64,000 bases of DNA. It comes from Candidatus Bathyarchaeota archaeon (GTDB lineage Archaea; Thermoproteota; Bathyarchaeia; TCS64). A program made the position numbers and the translations under genes. The DNA is taken from positions 1 through 64,000 of the forward strand of contig JAOZHP010000151.1 of the NCBI GenBank assembly GCA_026014815.1. The letters are read 5' to 3'. Positions 34,648 through 42,678 of the stretch are shown in pieces. The notes under the pieces are model-generated. The model worked only from the letters and a program-made list of their open reading frames with translations, did not search any database and was not told where the DNA came from. Position 1 is the first letter of the stretch; every line of letters begins with the position of its first letter.

Positions 34648-35586
34648 TTATTTTTTGGAGAAGAACTGGCGCTGATAGCTACCCTCTTCCAAGATTCCGA
34701 GGCGGTCCAGTGTCTGCTTCATGGTCTTCATGTTGCCTTCGCTGAGCTCTGTGAGGGGTTTTCTCGGTTTTCCGACGTCTGCTCCCACCATGTTCAACGC
34801 TGCTTTGAGAGGTACAGGGTTGGATTCGCTGTACATCATCCTGATGAGGGGCAGGTACCTGTAGAGGCGTTTACGCATGGTTAAGACGTCCTCGTAACTC
34901 TCCCAGGGTTTACTGATCTCGGCTAGCTCCCGTGGGCACATAGAACCTGTGACGTTGCTTGTTCCCTTGCCTCCGGAAGCCATGACCACAGGGATCAACG
35001 CGTAGAATGCGCAGTCACAGCAGAGAACATTAAAGTTTCCACGTGTGAGTTCAATTGTCCTCATCACTCCGTAGGGGTTGGGTCCCGCCTCTTTGATGGC
35101 GACGATGTTCTCATGTCGTGCCAACCTTGCGATGGTCTCTGGCTCGACGTTGACTCCGCACCGCTCAGGGTTGTTATAGATGACTAGCGGGAGGTCGGTG
35201 GCGTCCGCCGCGTCTTTGAAGTAGTGGTAGAGAGCGTTCTGGGTGGGCTTGATGTATGGTGGCTGAACCACCAACCCGCAGTCTGCTCCAGCCTCCTTGG
35301 CGTACTTCGCGTTTTCGAGGGTGTCCCTTGTGCTGGTGGCGGCGACACCGACCATAACTGGTACCTTTCCGTTTGCCTCGTCAATGACCGTGTCGATGAT
35401 CTTCTTTCGCTCATCCTTTGTTAGTAGTATGGCTTCCCCCGTAGAGCCCATGAGCAATACGCCCGTGCTGTTGTTCTCGGCGTGGAAGTTCACCAATTTC
35501 CGCAGCATATCGTAGTTCACCTCATCTTTCTCGGTGAAAGGGGTGACGAGAGCCGGCCAGCTGCCCTCCACGTTAAACTTCTTCAT
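34648..35586 (-). CDS. DapA-family (class I aldolase) lyase
   Basis: 312 residues. Hallmarks of the dihydrodipicolinate synthase/N-acetylneuraminate lyase family are visible: GSTGEA (about 46), the Tyr in YNNPERCG (about 137) and the Schiff-base Lys in IVAIKEA (about 165). The pyruvate-binding-loop region VLCCDCAFY and GTSNV differ from the common SGDD and GxISV of true DapA. So it is probably a pyruvate-dependent aldolase for a keto sugar acid or a hydroxyproline-type product rather than a lysine enzyme. A perfect 7+2+7 dyad lies 37 bases upstream of its start. Confidence 0.8.
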   Translation of the reverse strand: MKKFNVEGSWPALVTPFTEKDEVNYDMLRKLVNFHAENNSTGVLLMGSTGEAILLTKDERKKIIDTVIDEANGKVPVMVGVAATSTRDTLENAKYAKEAGADCGLVVQPPYIKPTQNALYHYFKDAADATDLPLVIYNNPERCGVNVEPETIARLARHENIVAIKEAGPNPYGVMRTIELTRGNFNVLCCDCAFYALIPVVMASGGKGTSNVTGSMCPRELAEISKPWESYEDVLTMRKRLYRYLPLIRMMYSESNPVPLKAALNMVGADVGKPRKPLTELSEGNMKTMKQTLDRLGILEEGSYQRQFFSKK

Positions 35587-35906
35587 GGATACCCTGTCAG
35601 CTTCTTCTCTCTTAAACGGATCGAGGTATCAATACCTCAAATCTCCAGTGACCCCGTTTTGGAGGTACCTGTACACCACTAAATAACAAAAGGACCTGAG
35701 GAAGCTGAACAGACGTATGAACTCGTTAAACGCGATTTCATCCCTCTTTATCTGGATCACTTGCGGTCGGGTCTTGGGAGCGCCAGTTGTAGATCGGATG
35801 CACCGCTGAACCGAGAGGATGAACTAGGGGAACGTGCACGGAAACCACTCCACTCATGCCTCATGACGTGACAAGCTTCATAATTGCAGGTTGAATCTAC
35901 AGATGT
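35587..35906. other. Divergent intergenic region of 320 bases
   Basis: Between the DapA-family gene and a flavodoxin-type gene. It holds the GAGGTAT/ATACCTC dyad and a related GGAGGTACCTG palindrome (about 35660-35670). I see no convincing coding frame. An ACTAAATAACAAAAG stretch near 35677 may serve as a TATA region. Confidence 0.4.
35623..35638. promoter_or_regulatory. Inverted repeat GAGGTAT-ca-ATACCTC, candidate operator
   Basis: Perfect 7-base arms with a 2-base spacer, ending 37 bases from the DapA-family start. A half-related palindrome, AGGTACCT, follows about 25 bases further away, which suggests a two-site operator. Confidence 0.45.
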
Positions 35907-36452
35907 ATGAAGGTTCTAGGCGTTGTTTGTGGCCCAAGGAAGACAGGAAACACGGCAAGGCTCGTGGAGGAGGTGCTGGCGGGAGCCAGTGAGGCGGGTC
36001 ACGAGACCAAGATATTCTACTTAAGCGAGATGGAGATCACCCCCTTAAAGGCAGGTGACGACGGGTACATTTACCCAGATGACGGCTTCGCGGAGATTAT
36101 GCCCCACATCGAGTCCATGGGTGCTCTCGTGCAGGGAACCCCCATCTATTATGACCATGTGAGCAGCCGCACCAAGCTGTTCATTGATCGCCTATATTAT
36201 TACAGCAGAAGTCATGGTGACGAGTACAGGGCAAAGTTCCCGGATGGTGTAAAATGCGTGAACATAATCACCTGTGGCTGGGATAAACCAGACGTGTACA
36301 ATGAGGTCCTTGAGTGGTGGAACCGACGGATGACCAACTACTGGAAAATGAGTATCCACGGCACGTTGAAGGCTTATGGCACCGGCAACAAGCCGGTGGC
36401 GAAAAACTTGGAACTACTGGGTGATGCTAGGAGCATGGGCAGGAGCCTCTAG
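35907..36452 (+). CDS. Flavodoxin-fold NADPH-dependent FMN reductase
   Basis: 181 residues, starting MKVLGVVCGPRKTGNTARL, which is the phosphate-binding loop of the FMN reductase/flavodoxin_2 family. GTPIYYDHVSSRTKLFIDR (about 76-94) is the usual flavin-adjacent block. Unlike the flavoprotein at 8178 it has no clustered cysteines, so it carries FMN only. The C-terminus is a helical ELLGDARSMGRSL. Its last 39 bases overlap the end of the convergent OsmC gene. Confidence 0.85.
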   Translation: MKVLGVVCGPRKTGNTARLVEEVLAGASEAGHETKIFYLSEMEITPLKAGDDGYIYPDDGFAEIMPHIESMGALVQGTPIYYDHVSSRTKLFIDRLYYYSRSHGDEYRAKFPDGVKCVNIITCGWDKPDVYNEVLEWWNRRMTNYWKMSIHGTLKAYGTGNKPVAKNLELLGDARSMGRSL

Positions 36453-36845
36453 AGGCTCAGGGTGAAGCACATAGTTGATCTTAGGGATGCCATTCATGGT
36501 GTTTCCTACATAGCACCGGCTTATCTCGGCCATCATGCCCTTTCTTTTTCTCTCATCAAGGTAGGCGTTACTGTGAATATTCACGAGGAACTCGGTTGCC
36601 CTACCTGGTTTTCGCTCGTTTCTAACGTCTATGGTGACCTCTAGGCCGTCATCCTCTATTCCGTGGCGTTTGAGGTACCATGCGGCGTGTAGCCATGCGC
36701 ACATCCCGAGGCTGGCGACCATGATGCGTCCTGGGCTCATGGCGTCTGGCAGTGTGTTCATGTTTACAGTGCCTGCTGTTATTGTGAGGCCGTTTTCCTC
36801 GGTCTGCATCTTCATTCCGTTGATTCTGGTGACTTTTATCGTCAT
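36414..36845 (-). CDS. OsmC-family protein
   Basis: 143 residues from the ATG at 36845. OsmC-like features are AMSPGRIMVASLGMCAWLHA (first conserved Cys) and AEISRCYVGNTM (second conserved Cys). Family members reduce organic hydroperoxides or serve as sulfur-linked redox proteins. A 15-residue Pro- and Ala-rich tail (PEPLEAPAHAP) runs past the usual end into the convergent flavodoxin gene, possibly because the original stop was lost. A paralogue with an in-frame TAG lies 1.1 kb further on the same strand. Confidence 0.8.
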   Translation of the reverse strand: MTIKVTRINGMKMQTEENGLTITAGTVNMNTLPDAMSPGRIMVASLGMCAWLHAAWYLKRHGIEDDGLEVTIDVRNERKPGRATEFLVNIHSNAYLDERKRKGMMAEISRCYVGNTMNGIPKINYVLHPEPLEAPAHAPSITQ

Positions 36846-36899
36846 TCCTGTGCCTTTGATTACATGCCTCTTTAAATACCCATCCAAGATGTGCAAAAA

Positions 36900-37952
36900 T
36901 TATGGGTAATTTACCAATACGCCTTTGGTTATTATTGGAGTGAAGTGGCTCTCCTCCACAAACTCCCCCTTCACGTACTTCACCTGAGTCCATTGACCCA
37001 AACCAAAGGGTTCACCCTCAACGGTCCTCAACACGTAATGATGCCTCAAAGAGTAGGCTCCGGTGTTATTGTACCCGTCCTCGGCCTCATGCTTCACTCT
37101 ATACAGTTCAAGACTGAAGTCGCTCTGGTCAAAGCCTAAAACCTTCGGCTTATTGGCGACAAGCCATGGCACCCTTTCTATCCACCTGAACCTGAGTATC
37201 TGCCAAAGAAACCTGAAGAGGGCAGGTGTCTCAGGCTCGGCTAATGGAGGATCGTAGTCACTCATTGTAGCGCCCATGGTGGCGTTTGCCGAGTAGACAA
37301 GCCATCTCCACTTCCAGGCAGAGGTATCGTCAATTGAAGCCCCTGGCTGGACCTTCTGTTCTACTGAGACATCATACCAGTCGTGCTCCTCAGATGTGTC
37401 ACCTGTTCTCAGTACTTCTGTCCGGGTAGTTACCTTCCCGTAGGGCAGATGAGTGTCAACATCTGTCCAATAGCCTTCTATCCTCGACCCGTCTCCCGGG
37501 CTCTCGATGTTGTCAGGCATCGTGTCCCAGTCGTAAACATCCCGTATGCTGAACTGGCTGGACGTAGATGTGACCCTGAGTACACTGGTCAGTGTCCTGT
37601 TTCCCTCATGCACGAGTTTGATGCCTGTAGCATGAAGTCGTCTGGAGATATCCATCTGCTCTGGGTTTTCCATGCTTATTGAGGGGGTGAACACCTCGAA
37701 TAGTATCGGCGCGTGGTCTCCCAGAAACACAATGGTAACTCCCTGCAGATAGAAAGCGTTCAACTCATCAGGATCTACATGAGACGTGTTCACTAGCAAC
37801 AGGTCCAGGTTTTCAGTGCCTTGGAGCCCCATCTGGTATCCAGTCACGGTGTAGAAGGTCGCAGATTCATCCTCAGCGAGTGTAATAAACATGAGAGCCA
37901 GTGTGGCCGATAAAGCTGCAAGTAATATGATAGCTGTGAGCTTGCACTTCAT
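36900..37952 (-). CDS. Secreted or membrane-anchored hypothetical protein
   Basis: 350 residues from the ATG at 37952. The first 25 residues (MKCKLTAIILLAALSATLALMF, cut here) are a signal peptide or anchor. The rest is acidic and beta-rich, with no domain I recognise and no second membrane segment. It lies between two OsmC paralogues on the same strand. In the 37-base gap to the upstream OsmC gene there is no room for much more than a ribosome site, so cotranscription is likely. Confidence 0.6.
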   Translation of the reverse strand: MKCKLTAIILLAALSATLALMFITLAEDESATFYTVTGYQMGLQGTENLDLLLVNTSHVDPDELNAFYLQGVTIVFLGDHAPILFEVFTPSISMENPEQMDISRRLHATGIKLVHEGNRTLTSVLRVTSTSSQFSIRDVYDWDTMPDNIESPGDGSRIEGYWTDVDTHLPYGKVTTRTEVLRTGDTSEEHDWYDVSVEQKVQPGASIDDTSAWKWRWLVYSANATMGATMSDYDPPLAEPETPALFRFLWQILRFRWIERVPWLVANKPKVLGFDQSDFSLELYRVKHEAEDGYNNTGAYSLRHHYVLRTVEGEPFGLGQWTQVKYVKGEFVEESHFTPIITKGVLVNYP

Positions 37953-37989
37953 CAGTCTCACGATGGAATAGGGGCTTAAAAGTTGAAGC

Positions 37990-38382
37990 CTAGTCCAAGT
38001 TGATGTTGACTTGAACCTCGGTCTCAGCCCTGATAGTGTTTCCAACATAGCATCTGCTTGCCTCGGCTAGCAGACTCTCCATCTGCTTCTCGTCAAGGTC
38101 TGCCTTCAGTTTGATGGTGGTGGTGTACTTACTGCATCTGCGTGGGGCTTCGCCTGACTCGTTGTCAACGGTGATCTCGTAGCCGTTGTGTTCCACGTCG
38201 TGGCGTTTCAACCACCCCAATACGTGCATCCCAGTGCACATGCCGAGGGCAGCCGCCATCAGTGCTCCCGGGCTCATTCCCTCAGGCTCGACATCAGGGT
38301 TCACTCTACCGCTGATGACCTCAACTCCGTTAAGCTCTGCTTTGAGCTAAAAACCTTCCACCTGTGTGATCTTGATACGCAT
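37990..38382 (-). pseudogene. OsmC-family gene with an in-frame TAG at codon 12
   Basis: The frame from ATG at 38382 reads MRIKITQVEGF, then TAG (38347-38349), then LKAELNGVEVISGRV and on through a normal OsmC body (MSPGALMAAALGMCTG, AEASRCYVGNTI) to the stop at 37990. It aligns along its full length, including the N-terminus, with the intact paralogue at 36414-36845. Expression could only start again at the GTG at 38304, losing the first strands. A single GAG to TAG change explains it; other readings are readthrough or pyrrolysine. Confidence 0.7.
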
Positions 38383-38457
38383 ACCCCTCAGATGGATGAT
38401 TAAAAGATTTGAACCTTACCCTTAGTAGGTTCTTTCTATATCCAACGGAACTATTCT

Positions 38458-39234
38458 ATGATTGAGATGATTTCCAACCCTGTTATCGATTGTTTACTGG
38501 GCCACAGGTCCATCAGGAAGTACACAGACGATGACCCGACAAACGAGGTACTGGAAACTGTTGTGAGGGCTGGTCAGCAAGCCCCCTTCGCGTCCCAGAC
38601 CTATAGCATTCTGCTGAGTAGGGACAGGAAGAAGAACCCTTGGAACGCTCCGCTTCTCTTCACCATCTGTATCGATGCACACAAGTTCGAGGCTATCATG
38701 AAGGAGCGAGACTGGACGTTCAGGATGAACGACCTCAGCTTCATGTTCCTCAGCATACAGGACGCGTCCCTCGCAGCTGAGAACATGATAATCGCTGGGA
38801 GAAGTCTCAGGATGGGAAGCTGCCTCCTCGGAGCAGCTAGCTCCCGGGCCGTCAAGATAGCGGAGGAATATGACTTACCTGAACGGGTGTTCCCCCTTGT
38901 CCAGTTGACCATGGGGTACCCCGATGAGAACCCGCCGACAAGGCCTAGGTACCCGTTGAACTACACGCTGTTCGAGGACAAATACGAGTTCACCCGTAAA
39001 GATGTCCTAGAAGCGATGCGTATCATGGATGAAGGCTATCTGGCTCAAGACTATTACAAGAAGGCCAACGCCAAGATACCCATCACTGTGGGCAAGGAAG
39101 ACAAGTACACGTTCGACGACTATAGCTGGACGGAGCACATCTGCAGGAAGCTAGGTCAGTGGAGTCCAGATCCCGCGGGGCTCACTGAGCAACTACTGAA
39201 ACGGGGATTCAATCTCTCTAGAAAGAATCCTTGA
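38458..39234 (+). CDS. Nitroreductase-family flavoprotein
   Basis: 258 residues. The N-terminal HRSIRKYTDDDPTNEVLETVVRA-type FMN phosphate motif (shown in part) is diagnostic. ENMIIAGRSLRMGSCLLGA (about 106-124) and MGYPDENPPTRPR (about 159) are the family's later blocks. The 80 C-terminal residues form an extra helical region beyond typical nitroreductases. Family enzymes reduce nitro groups, quinones or iodotyrosine, or oxidise reduced flavin in ring-forming steps. It stands alone, upstream of a tRNA-Thr. Confidence 0.85.
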   Translation: MIEMISNPVIDCLLGHRSIRKYTDDDPTNEVLETVVRAGQQAPFASQTYSILLSRDRKKNPWNAPLLFTICIDAHKFEAIMKERDWTFRMNDLSFMFLSIQDASLAAENMIIAGRSLRMGSCLLGAASSRAVKIAEEYDLPERVFPLVQLTMGYPDENPPTRPRYPLNYTLFEDKYEFTRKDVLEAMRIMDEGYLAQDYYKKANAKIPITVGKEDKYTFDDYSWTEHICRKLGQWSPDPAGLTEQLLKRGFNLSRKNP

Positions 39235-39249
39235 GCTTCCTACGTAGAC

Positions 39250-39262
39250 ATAAATTTATTTG
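39250..39262 (+). promoter_or_regulatory. TATA box for tRNA-Thr(TGT)
   Basis: CATAAATTTATTTG lies about 32 bases upstream of the mature tRNA end, the normal spacing for an archaeal TATA element, and is the only AT-rich block there. Confidence 0.5.
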
Positions 39263-39287
39263 ACAGCCCCGGTCTTACATGGTGCAT

Positions 39288-39363
39288 GCCTTGGTAGCTC
39301 AGTGGCCAGAGCGGCACCCTTGTAAGGTGTTGGCCGCGGGTTCGAATCCCGCCCGAGGCTCCA
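39288..39363 (+). tRNA. tRNA-Thr (anticodon TGT)
   Basis: Acceptor GCCTTGG pairs with CCGAGGC. The anticodon stem is GCACC/GGTGT, the loop CTTGTAA giving TGT, and the T arm GCGGG-TTCGAAT-CCCGC. The discriminator is T and CCA is encoded. It reads codon ACA and perhaps others by wobble. There is no intron. It differs from tRNA-Thr(CGT) mainly in the anticodon arm. Confidence 0.95.
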
Positions 39364-39374
39364 ATCACTTCTAA

Positions 39375-40421
39375 TCAACTCTGGAAAAGGTCGCTGTGTT
39401 GTGTCCTCTTCTCGTGGTAATATTTCAGGTTCTCTTGTATCATCTCCCTGATGGGCAACTGATATGGGCATTTAGGCTCGCAGGCTCCGCACTGGATACA
39501 GTTCTCAGCGCTCTCAACGCCTCCCTGCACGTAACTCCAGTTGAAGAATCGTTCAGGGGGCCACAGCTCGTAGAGTCGTTGAAGATACATCATGCGGTGG
39601 ATGAGAACTCCTTGGGGACAAGGCATACAGTACTCGCATTGTCTACAGAAACGTGTGCCCACCCGATCCCTGAACTCTTTCATCGCCTCAAGTTCAGTTT
39701 GACTTGGCTCCCATGAACCGTTAACGACGTCAACAATTTCCTCAATGTCGCTGAACTTGTCAATGCCAGGGTCAGGCAACACGTTATCGTACTGAAGAAG
39801 GTACTTTATTGCCAGATTAGCGTCCTTGATCATTCCTCCAGCGAAAGGCTTCATGGCTATGAACCCCACGTCATGCTTCTTGGCTAGGGGTACCAGTTCA
39901 TCCTTTGGCTCGTGTGAGATGAAGTTAAATGGAAACTGGACGGTCTCAAAACGGTCTGTAGCCACCAGTTTCAAGGCTACCTCCAGCGAGTGACTGCTGA
40001 AACCAATGTGCCGGACGACTCCAGTGTCCAGTGCCTCCTGTACAGCTTCCCAGGCACCTCCGGGTCCCATGATCATCTCATATTTCTCCATCTGGTTGAT
40101 GCCGTGAAGCTGCCAGATGTCTAAATAGTCTGTTCTCAGTCTCTTGAGACTGAGTTTGAGGTGCTCCTGTGCAGTCTCCTTGTCCCCTGCCCCGGTCTTT
40201 GTGGTCAGGATGATGTCTTCTCTCCTTCCCTCGATGGCTTCTCCGATCCGTTCCTCGCTGGTCGAGTATCCGTTCGCTGTGTCTATGAAGTTGACTCCAA
40301 GGTCCAGAGCCCTGTTGACGATTTTAATAGCCTCGTCCAACGGTGGACGCGTGATGGGGATTCCACCTATTCCCACCCTTGAGACCATTAACCCTGTTTT
40401 TCCTAGTCTTATCTTATCCAA
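39375..40421 (-). CDS. Aldo/keto reductase with C-terminal ferredoxin domain
   Basis: 348 residues from a TTG at 40421, chosen for the AAGGTG ribosome site six bases upstream. The AKR tetrad is seen in FIDTANGYST (Asp, Tyr), LTTKTGA (Lys) and WQLHGIN (His). After the barrel, CRQCEYCMPCPQG and CIQCGACEPKCPYQLPI supply cysteines for two iron-sulfur clusters. Such fused enzymes couple NAD(P)H-type carbonyl chemistry to ferredoxin electrons. A second member lies at 46264. The gene ends 11 bases after the tRNA-Thr, convergent with it. Confidence 0.9.
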   Translation of the reverse strand: MDKIRLGKTGLMVSRVGIGGIPITRPPLDEAIKIVNRALDLGVNFIDTANGYSTSEERIGEAIEGRREDIILTTKTGAGDKETAQEHLKLSLKRLRTDYLDIWQLHGINQMEKYEMIMGPGGAWEAVQEALDTGVVRHIGFSSHSLEVALKLVATDRFETVQFPFNFISHEPKDELVPLAKKHDVGFIAMKPFAGGMIKDANLAIKYLLQYDNVLPDPGIDKFSDIEEIVDVVNGSWEPSQTELEAMKEFRDRVGTRFCRQCEYCMPCPQGVLIHRMMYLQRLYELWPPERFFNWSYVQGGVESAENCIQCGACEPKCPYQLPIREMIQENLKYYHEKRTQHSDLFQS

Positions 40422-40532
40422 CCTATTCACCTTGAACCGAAAAAAGTAGGTACTGGAAAGTCTCATGTCGGACAGTTAATAAATCATTCTAGGTGATGGG
40501 AAAATGTTAGAAGACGTGGATTCGTTCTTGAA

Positions 40533-40880
40533 CTACTTCTTTTTGGCTGACCGCTTCCTTGTGGTCTTCTTGGCCCTGCCTTTCTTTATAGGTGGCTCTT
40601 CGCCGTCGTGCTGGCGCCTGATGTGCTGTTTCATCCCTGTCTCGCTGTTGAAGGTCTTGCCACATATAGGACAGGGGACGGAGATGGCCTCAAGTTCTAT
40701 GTTCTTTCCCAGCAGCTCTTTGCGAAGTAGCTTGATTAGTCGTTCGCCCTCGTAGTAGCTCAGCTTTTTATCGGTCTTGACCCTGATGCCCACGTGAAGA
40801 TTGAAATTGTTGTACTCGGCGTCATCTCTCTCGATGCCCACTTGGCTTACTACGCCCAAGACCTTGTCTTCTGCTGCCAT
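40533..40880 (-). CDS. Small C2H2 zinc-finger protein
   Basis: 115 residues. Cys70, Cys73, His86 and His91 form CPICGKTFNSETGMKQHIRRQH, a C-x2-C-x12-H-x4-H finger of the classic eukaryote-like type. The N-terminal 65 residues form an alpha/beta unit (VLGVVSQVGIERDD, LHVGIRVKTDKKLSY). The C-terminal tail is very basic (KKGRAKKTTRKRSAKKK), as in DNA- or RNA-binding chromatin proteins. A nucleic-acid role is likely. The start is ATG with an AT-rich leader; no clear partner gene is adjacent. Confidence 0.75.
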   Translation of the reverse strand: MAAEDKVLGVVSQVGIERDDAEYNNFNLHVGIRVKTDKKLSYYEGERLIKLLRKELLGKNIELEAISVPCPICGKTFNSETGMKQHIRRQHDGEEPPIKKGRAKKTTRKRSAKKK

Positions 40881-41313
40881 CTTTTCACCAAATAGCTGGG
40901 TCTATGCATTAAGATAGGGTCATGGTTTAAAAATTATGTACCTTTCACGCGACAATTCAAAGCAAGGAGAATAATGCTTTTTTTCATAAACAATTCAAAA
41001 ATGACTATTTTCTCCCATTTTTCAACCATTAACGATATAAAACACGGTCAAGGTGTCCAAACATTAATCGAGGAATCGATTTGAAGTTCGAAGTTAAGGA
41101 ATGGGCTTCCGCCCTCGGTGTCGGGGCTGCCTACGCCGCGGATGTGGAAGGCAGATAATGCAGTTTCCTAGAGATAAAAAAGACAGGGTTGGATCAACCT
41201 CAACGGCTGTCGCTGTAACCATTTCTGGGGTAACGTGGTGGCTGAACCGGTGTTTCAGAAATTGAAACGGTTGTTACAAATAACATTCATATTAAACAAT
41301 CTTCAAGTGTTAT
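40881..41313. other. Intergenic region of about 430 bases with one mini-ORF
   Basis: The first half is AT-rich and probably carries the zinc-finger gene promoter. The second half contains a codon-biased 25-codon frame at 41081-41158 and a further open stretch after its stop. No RNA gene is recognised. Confidence 0.35.
41081..41158 (+). CDS. Possible 25-residue mini-protein or gene remnant
   Basis: From TTG, the frame gives MKFEVKEWASALGVGAAYAA followed by five more residues and TAA. Codon choice (GCC, GTC, GGT) is like that of real genes nearby although the surroundings are AT-rich. The same frame stays open for another 20 codons after the TAA, so this may be a decayed gene's leftover. No ribosome site is evident. 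Confidence 0.25.
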   Translation: MKFEVKEWASALGVGAAYAADVEGR

Positions 41314-41553
41314 GTGCTGAGAAATATGATGTTCGGTTACTGGGGCATGGGCGGGATGATGTGGCTATGGGCCATACTGTTCTTCGGGTGCGGAGGCTGG
41401 CTATGGTGGGGATACAGGCCAAGGTATTACCGTGGAAGAAGATACATGTCCATGGAGAACCCAGTTGAGATCGCTCGAAGGAGACTCGCACGAGGCAAGA
41501 TCACCCTAGAGGAGTTTGAGAGAATAAAGAAAGCCGTAGAGACGCGTGATTAA
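41314..41553 (+). CDS. SHOCT-domain small membrane protein
   Basis: 79 residues from GTG, or 75 from the ATG at 41326. The N-terminus is a Met/Gly/Trp-rich membrane helix (MMWLWAILFFGCGGWLWWG); the C-terminus NPVEIARRRLARGKITLEEFERI is a SHOCT motif, a short helical module usually at protein ends and thought to mediate oligomer contact. Copies occur throughout archaea and bacteria as small membrane proteins without known function. Confidence 0.75.
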   Translation: MLRNMMFGYWGMGGMMWLWAILFFGCGGWLWWGYRPRYYRGRRYMSMENPVEIARRRLARGKITLEEFERIKKAVETRD

Positions 41554-41607
41554 CCCCGCCGACAAGGGAAGAGTTCATGACTTTTCCTGACGGGGCGTCA
41601 AGCAGAT

Positions 41608-42678
41608 CTATTTTTTGTACTGTCTATATTTGATGGCGGCTCTGCCCACGGCGTTATAGTTCACTCTGGGTGTGTCCTGATACACTGTACATCCTGGGCC
41701 TAGCATGAAGCCTCCTCCTTCTCCGGCGTCGTCTATCGCTTTCTTTACCTCAAGCTCCACCTGCTCAGGTGTACCTGTGCGTAGGGTTGTGACCCTGTTG
41801 ATGCCTCCACAGATGGCGAACTTGTCACCGTAGATCTCCTTGGCCTTGTCGAGCCACGTGTACTCGTGAGCGTCCCAGTTGATCATGTCCACCGGGTACT
41901 TTTTGAACCAGCCAGACTCCATGAGTCCCTGATCCTGTGCGTTGCCCTGTGGCGTGTTGCAGATGTGCATCATCTTGATGGGGCAATCCACCGCCTCAAG
42001 CACGCGTTTATCGTAGCCGAGGGCGTATTCTTTGAGCTGGGCAATGGTGAGGTCACGCCAGATGCGTCCTCCTCCCCCAATCCCATAGAAGATTCCGGTT
42101 GCGCCTGCGTCTACACATGCCTTGGCGAACTCTTTGGTTGTCTCAGTGATGGTGTCAAGTCCATGTTTGAGGGCATCCGGGTTACTCTTCATGTCCTCGA
42201 TGACCCGCTCCGGTGTACCAACGCCGTTCATCGCCTGGATGATAGGGCTTGGAATAGTGTAGATGAAAGGCATCCTCCGCATGTCCCTAGCCAGAACCTC
42301 GTTAGCCCGCACAAACTCTCGTAGCTCCTTCTTGGGGTCCAGGACCCAGAGCTTCTCCCAGTCCTGTGCCTCCTTGACCACGGTGTCCAGTGTAGACGCG
42401 TCCTCCTGGTTATCCCTGAAATCAAAACTGCTGCCCCACTGCATGGCCATGAACCTGTAGTACGGCGTCACCTTCAGCAGGTCCATCTTGTAGTCGAGTT
42501 CACGGAGCAACGCCATATGAGCGCGTGCTGACTCCTCCCCGTTCCTTGTGCTTAACTCCCAGCTGTAATAGTCCAGCCAGTCCACTGCTGGGAAGTGTCC
42601 CCATATGCTCCACGGCACCCTGTCCGGGACCTCACGGCGCATGACCGCCATGACTCGTTCGAATCGCTCAGACTCCAT
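41608..42678 (-). CDS. UroD-family corrinoid methyltransferase homologue (zinc type)
   Basis: 356 residues. It has the zinc motif of MtaA/MtbA-like methyltransferases: MHICNT (His-x-Cys, about 234) with a later Cys in LGPGC (about 336). FYGIGGGGRIWRD and NWDAHEY are further family blocks. Family members move methyl groups between corrinoid proteins and thiols. No corrinoid protein is adjacent; the only one here is at 18835, next to a homologue lacking these ligands, so they could cooperate. Its start codon lies within a 15-bp inverted repeat shared with the divergent BKACE gene. Confidence 0.85.
   Translation of the reverse strand: MESERFERVMAVMRREVPDRVPWSIWGHFPAVDWLDYYSWELSTRNGEESARAHMALLRELDYKMDLLKVTPYYRFMAMQWGSSFDFRDNQEDASTLDTVVKEAQDWEKLWVLDPKKELREFVRANEVLARDMRRMPFIYTIPSPIIQAMNGVGTPERVIEDMKSNPDALKHGLDTITETTKEFAKACVDAGATGIFYGIGGGGRIWRDLTIAQLKEYALGYDKRVLEAVDCPIKMMHICNTPQGNAQDQGLMESGWFKKYPVDMINWDAHEYTWLDKAKEIYGDKFAICGGINRVTTLRTGTPEQVELEVKKAIDDAGEGGGFMLGPGCTVYQDTPRVNYNAVGRAAIKYRQYKK

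Noticed and set aside
38347-38349. Genome-wide pyrrolysine code because of an in-frame TAG
   Set aside because: TAG is the normal stop of several intact genes here (for example 34268-34270, 57724-57726, 23886-23888), so wholesale recoding is not supported.
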